Assembly: GCA_013297875.1 (NCBI GenBank)
Contig: JAAFIW010000011.1
Coordinates: 82,257 to 146,256 of the forward strand
From: Comamonadaceae bacterium
Lineage (GTDB): Bacteria; Pseudomonadota; Gammaproteobacteria; Burkholderiales; Burkholderiaceae_C
Length of the DNA: 64,000 nt
Direction: 5' to 3'
A program made the position numbers and the translations under genes. Below the pieces are notes generated by a model. The model saw only the letters and a program-made list of their open reading frames with translations, searched no databases and was not told where the DNA came from. Each line of letters begins with the position of its first letter. Within the stretch, counting starts at the first letter, position 1. Shown here piece by piece: positions 1 to 7,700 of this stretch.

Positions 1-693
1 GGCCGATGTAAAGCCCACCTGCGCGGCCACCGACGCAATCGCCAGATCGGTGTGAAGCAGCAGCTCGCACGCGGTGTGCTGGCGCAAGCGCTGCAGAAAC
101 TCGCCAGGCGACAGACCCGTGTAGCGGCGAAACACCTGCGTCAGGCGTCGCTCGTTGGTACCCACTGCACGGGCCAGTGCGGCGTGGTTAAAGGGCTGAT
201 CCAGTTGCAGCCGCAGCAGATTTTCTACGGCGCGCACCAGGCGCTGGCCAGCGGTAAGGCCCTGCGACAGTGAAGTCGACTCGGTGCCGGGCTCGGTGCT
301 TGCGCCGTCTGGCACGCGGTCACCGGCCTGCCGGGTGTGAACCCGCACCCGGGCGATCACCTCCTGCGCAGAAAACGGCTTGGTGATGTAGTCCACCGCG
401 CCCAGGCCAAAGGCCTGCAGCTTGTGGTCCAGCGTGGCGGAGCCCGTTAAAAAAATCAGCGGAATCGCGGCCAGACGCGGATCAGCCTTGATCAACTGCG
501 CAGTGGCCAGGCCATCCATCTCGGGCATGTGCAGATCCAACAGGATCACGCTGGGGTGCCGCTGTAGCGCCCGCTGGAAACCCTGCCTGCCCGACAGTGC
601 CGCAAACACCTGAAAACCTTCCGACAGCAGCATCTCCGACAACAAATGGATGTCGCCAGCCTCGTCGTCAATGATCAAGATCGAGTTGGTCAT
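1..693 (-). CDS. Response regulator with AraC-type DNA-binding domain (3' end outside window)
   Basis: Reading the minus strand from the ATG at 693 gives an N-terminal receiver domain: acidic pair D9-D10, phospho-acceptor D53 in LLDLHMPEMDG, T83 and K105 in ITKPF. A short linker is followed by an AraC/XylS helix-turn-helix region (ALARAVGTNERRLTQVFRRY, then SPGEFLQRLR and a second helix pair). The frame runs off the left edge, so the C-terminus is missing. The family consists of two-component transcription factors; the sensor kinase is not in the window. Divergent from the giant repeat gene at 1703. A pair of 21-bp tandem repeats sits 32 bp upstream of this start and again upstream of 1703, which suggests autoregulation and control of that gene (inference). 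Confidence 0.85.
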   Translation of the reverse strand, partial: MTNSILIIDDEAGDIHLLSEMLLSEGFQVFAALSGRQGFQRALQRHPSVILLDLHMPEMDGLATAQLIKADPRLAAIPLIFLTGSATLDHKLQAFGLGAVDYITKPFSAQEVIARVRVHTRQAGDRVPDGASTEPGTESTSLSQGLTAGQRLVRAVENLLRLQLDQPFNHAALARAVGTNERRLTQVFRRYTGLSPGEFLQRLRQHTACELLLHTDLAIASVAAQVGFTSA

Positions 694-724
694 GTTGCTT
701 TTGACAGTAACACGGAGGTGCTCA

Positions 725-766
725 CTATCGAGCGCCAGACTATTTCTATCGAGCCAGCGACTATTT
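725..766. promoter_or_regulatory. Two tandem 21-bp repeats, putative operator of the adjacent response regulator
   Basis: Copies at 725-745 and 746-766 share CTATCGAGC at the start and GACTATTT or a near match at the end. They directly precede the regulator start at 693. The same pair recurs at 1506-1547. A 21-bp period (two helical turns) is the usual spacing of direct half-sites bound by AraC-family dimers, so an operator is the simplest reading; this is inference. Confidence 0.5.
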
Positions 767-1055
767 GCGTACCCAAATCCCCTGCTACGGCAAAAATCCC
801 GCACCTGGATTCCCGCCTTCGCGGGAATGACGGTCTGAGGCATGTATCTAGCCCGCATATTTCACCGGGACAGCGCGGGCCGCGCGTTTTAGCGGGATGC
901 AGAAGCGTGCTGCGTACCCAAATCCCCTGCTACGGCAAAAATCTCGCACCTGGATTCCCGCCTTCGCGGGAATGACGGTCTGAGGCATGTATCTAGCCCG
1001 CATATTTCACCGGGACAGCGTGGGCCGCGCGTTTTGGCGGGATGCAGGAGCGTGC
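766..1055. repeat. Tandem duplication of a 145-bp unit containing a dRS3-like inverted repeat
   Basis: Unit one is 766-910 and unit two 911-1055, differing at only a few positions by eye. Each holds ATTCCCGCCTTCGCGGGAAT, a short inverted repeat of the dRS3 type (ATTCCC-N8-GGGAAT) also found at 20731-20946 and 35691-35790. No credible reading frame is present. Confidence 0.85.
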
Positions 1056-1233
1056 AAGGTGACGACCCAATGGCACTTGCCATTGGAGAGGAGGCTTGTG
1101 CGTTCCTGCGCCCGCCAAAACGATGCGGCACGCGCTGAGCCGTTTTGAGAAAAACCAATTTGGATTGGAGGTCATCACAGACTTTCCCTGGGAAAACGCT
1201 TCAAAACGGCGGTCCCGGTGAAATATGCGGGCT
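995..1233. repeat. Large imperfect inverted repeat with a central perfect palindrome
   Basis: AGCCCGCATATTTCACCGGG at 995-1014 is repeated exactly in inverted orientation at 1214-1233. Inside, the stretch around GTTTTGGCGGGATGCAGGAG is mirrored by an inverted diverged copy near 1100-1125, and a 20-bp palindrome (CCAATGGCA, two bases, TGCCATTGG) lies at 1067-1086. This looks like a non-autonomous hairpin element; no protein is encoded. Confidence 0.6.
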
Positions 1234-1265
1234 TATTAGTCTAATCAGCCCTAATCAGCCCTAAT

Positions 1266-1462
1266 CGGCCATCAGCCCAGAGATTCATTGCTCAAGCAGC
1301 TATTGAAATGAGAGCGGCCAGCGGCACCGTCAAATCTTTCCCCCTCTCCCCACAGGAGCGAGGGAGCAAAACCCGCCCGCCGCAAAGATGCCCAGAGCGA
1401 GAGGCGAAACCCCCGTCATCCGTCATGCAGCCCGCAGGGCGCGTCATTTGTCATCAGCGGCA
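1266..1462. repeat. Left copy of the composite direct repeat that flanks the giant gene
   Basis: Begins with a copy of the dispersed AGCTGCTTGAGCA repeat (inverted, 1266-1315), continues through a C-rich stretch and AAACCCGCCCGCCGCAAAGA, and ends in TGCAGCCCGCAGGGCGCGTC. The same modules in the same order and orientation occur at 10781-11064, on the other side of the 9-kb gene. The rest of the 694-1702 non-coding region holds only the repeats listed here and the putative operators. Confidence 0.8.
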
Positions 1463-1505
1463 GTGTTGCTAATTCGCATACCCAAGCGCCCTTTGCAGGC
1501 CCGGA

Positions 1506-1547
1506 CTATCGAGCCACAGACTATTTCTATCGAGCCAGCGACTATTT
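1506..1547. promoter_or_regulatory. Second pair of 21-bp tandem repeats, putative operator of the giant repeat gene
   Basis: Copies at 1506-1526 and 1527-1547; the second copy is identical to the one at 746-766. The pair ends 155 bp before the start codon at 1703. Shared only with the region in front of the response regulator at 693, so that protein is the obvious candidate to bind here. Inference from position and spacing. Confidence 0.5.
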
Positions 1548-1702
1548 GCGGCTGAACCAGCACAACACACGAAACAAAAAATAACATGTTTCACAGAAAA
1601 AGCCACAACCGTCCCAGGGGCCACCCAGTTCGCAAAGAAAAAAGCCCCAGCGCATGTGCTACCTGCTCGAGCAACTGAAAACTTAGTGAAACGGAACATC
1701 TC

Positions 1703-4700
1703 ATGGCCGATACCACCCGCCCCCACGGCGCTTTGCAGTTCGTCCCGGTGTTTGGCCCAGCCACCACCAACCCCTATGGACTTACGAATGTGGGCACCGC
1801 CGCCAAGCTCACCTTTGTGGACATCGACGGTGATGGTGACCTAGATGCCTTGATTGGCAACAATGCTGGCAACACTGTGGTGCAACTGAACACCGGCAGC
1901 AGCACAGCCCCAGCATTTGCAGGTGCTACCACCAACCCTTACGGCCTGGCGAGTGTGGGCTTTGTTGCCAGCCCCAGCTTTGTGGACATTGACGGTGATG
2001 GTGACCTGGATGCCTTTATTGGCAACAATCAAGGCTGTATCGTGGTGAGGCTGAACGCTGGTAGCGCTACAGCCCCCAGCTTTGCAGTAGCCACTACGAC
2101 CAACCCCTACGGCCTGTTAGCTGTGAGTGGCGTCTCTAGCCCCAGCTTGGCGGACATTGACGGTGATGGTGATCTGGACGCCTTGATTGGCAACGGTGCT
2201 GGCAACACCGCGGTGCAACTGAACACTGGTAGCACTACAGCCCCCGCCTTTGCATCGGCCAACGTCAACCCCTATGGGCTGGGCGATGTGGGCAACATCG
2301 CCGCCCCCAGCCTTGTGGACATTGACGGCGATGGTGACTTGGATGCCGTGATTGGCAACAACGTTGGCAACATCGTGGTGCAACTGAACACTGGCAGTAG
2401 CGCTGTGCCTGCCTTTTCGGCAGCTACCGCCAATCCGTATGGCCTGCTAAGTGTAGGTTCCAACGCCAGCCCCAGCTTGGTAGACATTGACGGCGATGGT
2501 GACCTGGACGCCTTGATTGGCAACGGTGCTGGCAACATCGTGGTGTTTATCAACAATGCCAGCCCAGTCGCCCCGGTCACCGCCACCAGCGCCAACGGCA
2601 GTTACGGCGTGGGCAGCAACATCAGCTTGCAGGTGGCTTTTAATGAAAACGTCATCGTTACCGGTAACCCGACCCTGCTGCTAGAAACTGGCACAGTAGA
2701 CCGCAACGCGACCTACGCCAGCGGCTCGGGCACCAAAGTCTTGACCTTTACCTACATCGTGCAAGCCGGCGACACCAGTGCAGACTTAACCCAGCAAAGC
2801 GCCACTGCCTTGCAACTGAACGGCGGCAGCATCAAAGACGCGGCAGGCAACAACGCCATCCTGACCCTGGCCGCACCCACAGCGGTAGGCTCGCTGGGGG
2901 TCAATGCCAACATCGTGATTGACGGCGTGGCCCCGCGCGGCGCGCTGTTTACCCCGGTGTTTGGCGCGGCCACCACCAACCCCTATGGCCTGGCCAGTGT
3001 GAGCGGTTTCCCCAGCGTCAGCTTGGTGGACATTGACGGTGATGGCGACATGGATGCGGCGATTGGCAACTATTCTGGTGACACGGTGGTACAGCTAAAC
3101 ACTGGCAGCGCTACAGGCCCTGCCTTCGCCGCGACCACCACCAACCCTTACGGCCTGGCCGATGTGGGCAGCGTCACCAGCCCCAGCTTTGTAGACATTG
3201 ACGGGGACGGCGACCTCGATGCGGTAATTGGCAACAAAGTAGGTAACACGGTGGTGCAGTTGAACACTGGCAGCGCTATAGCCCCGGCGTTTGCTGCGGC
3301 CATCACCAACCCTTACGGCCTAACGGATGTGGGTGGCTTCGCCAGCCCCAGCTTTGTCGACATTGATGGTGACGGTGACCTGGACGCGGTGATTGGCAAC
3401 GTTGACGGCAATACCATCGTGCAACTGAACACCGGCACCAGCACTGCACCCGCCTTTGGCGCAGCTACCCCCAACCCCTATGGCCTGGCGGATGCGGACG
3501 GGTCTGCCAGGCCCAGCTTGGTGGACATTGACGGTGACGGTGACCTGGACGCCTTGATTGGCAACAATCGTGGCAACACCTTGGTGCAACTAAACACCGG
3601 CAGCAGCACCGCCCCCGCCTTCGCAGCGGCCATCACCAACCCGTATAACTTGGCGGATGTAGGTTTTTCCGCAAAGCCCAGTTTTGTCGACATTGACGGT
3701 GATGGTGACCTGGACGCCTTGATTGGCAGTCTTGTTTCCACTAACACACTGGTCTTCATCAACAACGCCAGCCCACTCGCGCCAATCACGTCCACCACCG
3801 CCAACGGCACGTACGGCGCGGGCAGCGTTATCAGCTTGCAGGTGGCTTTTAATGAGAACGTCATCGTTACCGGCGCGCCCACTCTGAAACTAGAAACCGG
3901 CGCGCTCGACCGCAATGCCGTGTACAGCGGCGCAACGGGCGGCGCGGGCAGCAAAGTCTTGACCTTTACCTACACCGTGCAAGCAGGCGACACCAGCGCA
4001 GACTTAACCCAACAAAGCGCTACGGCCTTGCAACTAAACGGCGGCAGCATAAAAGACGCAGCAGGCAACAACGCCATCCTGACGTTGGCCGCACCCACAG
4101 CAGCAGGCTCGCTGGGGGTCAATGCCAACATCGTGATTGACACCACCGCCCCGCGCGGTGCGCTCTTTACACCAGTGTTTGGCACAGCCGCCGCCAACCC
4201 CTACGGCCTGGTGAATGTGGGCAGCTTGGCCACCCCCAGATTGGTGGACATTGACGGTGATGGTGACCTGGATGCGGTGATTGGCAACGGCAATGGCGGC
4301 ATCCTGGTGCATCTGAACACCGGCAGCAGCACAGCGCCCGCCTTTGCAACGGCTAGCCTCAACCCCTACGGCCTGAATAACGTGGGCAGAACGGCTAGCC
4401 CCTTCTTGGTGGACATTGACGGTGACGGTGACCTCGATGCCTTGATCGGTAACAGTGCTGGCAACACTGTGGTGCAGCTGAACACTGGCAGCAGCACCGC
4501 CCCTGCCTTTGCCACAGCCACCACTGGCGTCTATGGCCTGGGCGATGCGGGAGACGTCGCCAGCCTTAGCTTTGTGGACATTGATGGTGATGGTGACCTA
4601 GACGCGTTAATTGGCAACCGTGCCGGCAACACGCTGGTGCAGCTGAACACCGGCAGCAAAACTGCACCCGCATTTGGCACCGCCACCACCAACCCCTATG

Positions 4701-7700
4701 GCCTTGCGAATGCAGGCACCTCTGCCAGCCTTAGCTTGGTGGACATTGATGGCGATGGTGACCTGGACGCCTTTATTGGTGACAAGAGCGGTAACACCTC
4801 GGTGCAACTGAACACTGGCACGGCCACCGCGCCCGCCTTCGCGCCAGCGACGGCCAACCCTTTTGGGATTTCCAATGTAGTGCAGTACGCCCATCCTAGC
4901 TTTGCCGACATTGACGGTGACGGTGACCTGGACGCCTTGATTGGCAATGAAGCTGGCAACACGCTGGTATTCATCAACAACGCCAGCGCGGTAGCCCCGG
5001 TCACGACCACCGCCAACGGCACGTACGGCGTGGGCAGCAGCATCAGCTTGCAAGTGGCTTTTAATGAGAATGTCATTGTCGACACCGCAGGCGGCAGCCC
5101 CACGCTGAAGCTGGAAACCGGCTCAGTAGACCGCAACGCCGTCTACACCGGCCCAGTAGGCGGTGCGGGCAGCAAGCTCTTGACCTTTACCTACACCATA
5201 CAAGCCGGCGACACCAGTGCTGACTTAACTCAGCAAAGCGCCACCGCCCTGCAACTGAACGGCGGCAGCATCAAAGACGCCGCAGGCAACAACGCTATTT
5301 TGACCCTGGCCGCACCGACAGCAGCAGGCTCGCTGGGGGCCAATGCGGCCATCGTGATTGACACTACCGCCCCGCGCGGTGCGCTGTTTACCCCGGTGTT
5401 TGGCACGGCCACTACCAACCCCTACGGCCTGGGGATTGCGGGGTTCTCTTCCAGCCCCAGCTTTGTAGACATTGACGGCGATGGCGACCTGGATGCGCTC
5501 ACTGGCAGCAGTGCCGGCGACACCATCGTGCAGCTCAACACCGGCAGCAGCACATCCCCGGCTTTTGCATCCCCCAGCGCCAACTATGGCCTGGCGAATG
5601 TAGACAGCTATGTCAGCCCCAGCTTGGTGGACATCGACGGCGATGGCGACCTGGATGCGCTCATTGGCAACGAGGTCGGCAACACTATCGTGCAGCTCAA
5701 CACCGGCAGCAGCACAGCCCCGGCTTTTGCACCCCCCAGCGCCAACTATGGCCTGGTGGATGTGGGGGACTTTGCCAGCCCCAGCCTGGTGGACATCGAC
5801 GGCGATGGCGACCTGGATGCGCTCATTGGCAACAAGGTCGGTAACACCATCGTGCAGCTCAACACCGGCAGCAGCACAGCCCCGGCTTTTGCACTCCCCA
5901 GCGCCAACTATGGCCTTGCGGATGTGGGGTTCTCTGCCAGCCCCAGCTTTGTCGACATTGATGGTGATGGTGACCTCGATGCGCTCATTGGCGAGCGGTT
6001 TGGCAACACCATCGTGCAGCTCAATACCGCAAGCAGCACAGCCCCGGCTTTTGCATCCCCCAGCGCCAACTATGGCCTGATGGATGTGGGAACCTATGCC
6101 AGCCCCCGCTTTGTGGACATCGACGGCGATGGCGACCTGGATGCACTCATTGGCAACGGAGTCGGCAACACCATCGTGCGGATCAACACCGGCAGCCCGG
6201 TCGCCCCGGTCACCACCACCACCGCCAACGGCACCTACGCCGTGGGTAGCGGCATCAGCTTGCAGGTGGCTTTTAATGAGAACGTGATCGTCACAGGCAA
6301 CCCTAGCCTGCTGCTAGAAACTGGCTCAGTTGACCGCAACGCCACTTACACATCAGGCTCAGGCGGCAAAGTACTCACCTTTACCTACACCGTACAAGCC
6401 GGGGACACCAGCGCCGACCTGACGCAGCAAAGCGCCACAGCATTGCAATTAAACAGCGGCAGCATCAAAGATGCTGCAGGCAATAACGCCATACTGACCC
6501 TGGCCGCGCCTACAGCGGTCGGCTCGTTAGCGGCGAATGCGGCCATCGTGATTGACGGCACCGCCCCGGTGTTTGCATCAGCCGCCGTCGCTGGCAACCA
6601 GTTGGTGATGAGCTATACGGAGGCCAACACACTGGACGCCACCAATGTGCCAGCGGCCAGCGCCTTTGCCGTGGTGACTGGCGGCAGTGCTAATGCAGTG
6701 ACGGCAGTAGCAGTAAACGCCAGCGCTAAAACCGTCACCCTCACGCTGACCACTGCCGTCACTTTTGGCCAGACCGTGACCGTGGCCTACACCGACCCAA
6801 CAACTGCCAACGACCCCAACGCTATTCAAGACGCGGCTGGCAATGACGCAGTCACGCTGGCCGCTACGACGGTTACCAACAACACGGCGGACACCACAGC
6901 GCCGACCGTCAGCAGCGTGGCCGTACCCACCAACGCCACCTACGTTGCTGGGCAAAACCTGGACTTCACCGTCACCATGAGTGAGGCGACGGTGGTCAAC
7001 ACGACAATCGGTGTGCCCCGTATTGCCGTAACGCTGGACACCGGCGGCACGGTATATGCCAACTACTTGAGCGGCAGTGGCACTGCTGCACTGGTCTTCA
7101 GGGCCACTGTAGCCAGCGGCCAGCTGGACACCAACGGCATCACGCTGGCCACCAGCATTGACGCCAATGGCGGCACGCTGCGTGATGCCGCCAGCAACAA
7201 CGCCGTGCTCACGCTAAGCAGCGTGGCCAGCACCACAGGCGTGCTGGTGGATGCGGTTGCGCCGACCCTTAGCATCACCAGCAACGTGGCTGCCGTCAAA
7301 GCCGGTGAATCCGCAACGATTACCTTTGCTTTTAGCGAAGTGCCTACAGGGTTTGTAGCGGGAGACGTGACCACCACCGGCGGCACGCTGACCGGCTTGG
7401 CCGTGACGGGTGACCCCAAGGTCTACACCGCTACGTTTACGCCCACAGCCAACTTGGGCAGCGGCAATGCCAGCATCACCGTTGCTGCCAACAGCTACAC
7501 CGATGCTGCGGGTAACAACGGTGGGGCAGGCGCTACACCCACGATTGCCATTGACACCCTGGCCCCCACGCTGACCATCACCAGCAATGTGTCGACGCTA
7601 AAAATTGGCCAAACGGCCATCATCACGCTGACCTTCAGTGAGGTGCCTGGCAACTTTTTCTCCAGCAGCATCATCGCCAGCAATGGCACGGTTTCAGGCC

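Noticed and set aside
1656..1844. Alternative frame start at 1656 as a possible leader or signal peptide for the giant gene
   Set aside because: It is in a different frame, ends at 1844, and its peptide is proline-rich rather than a signal sequence.
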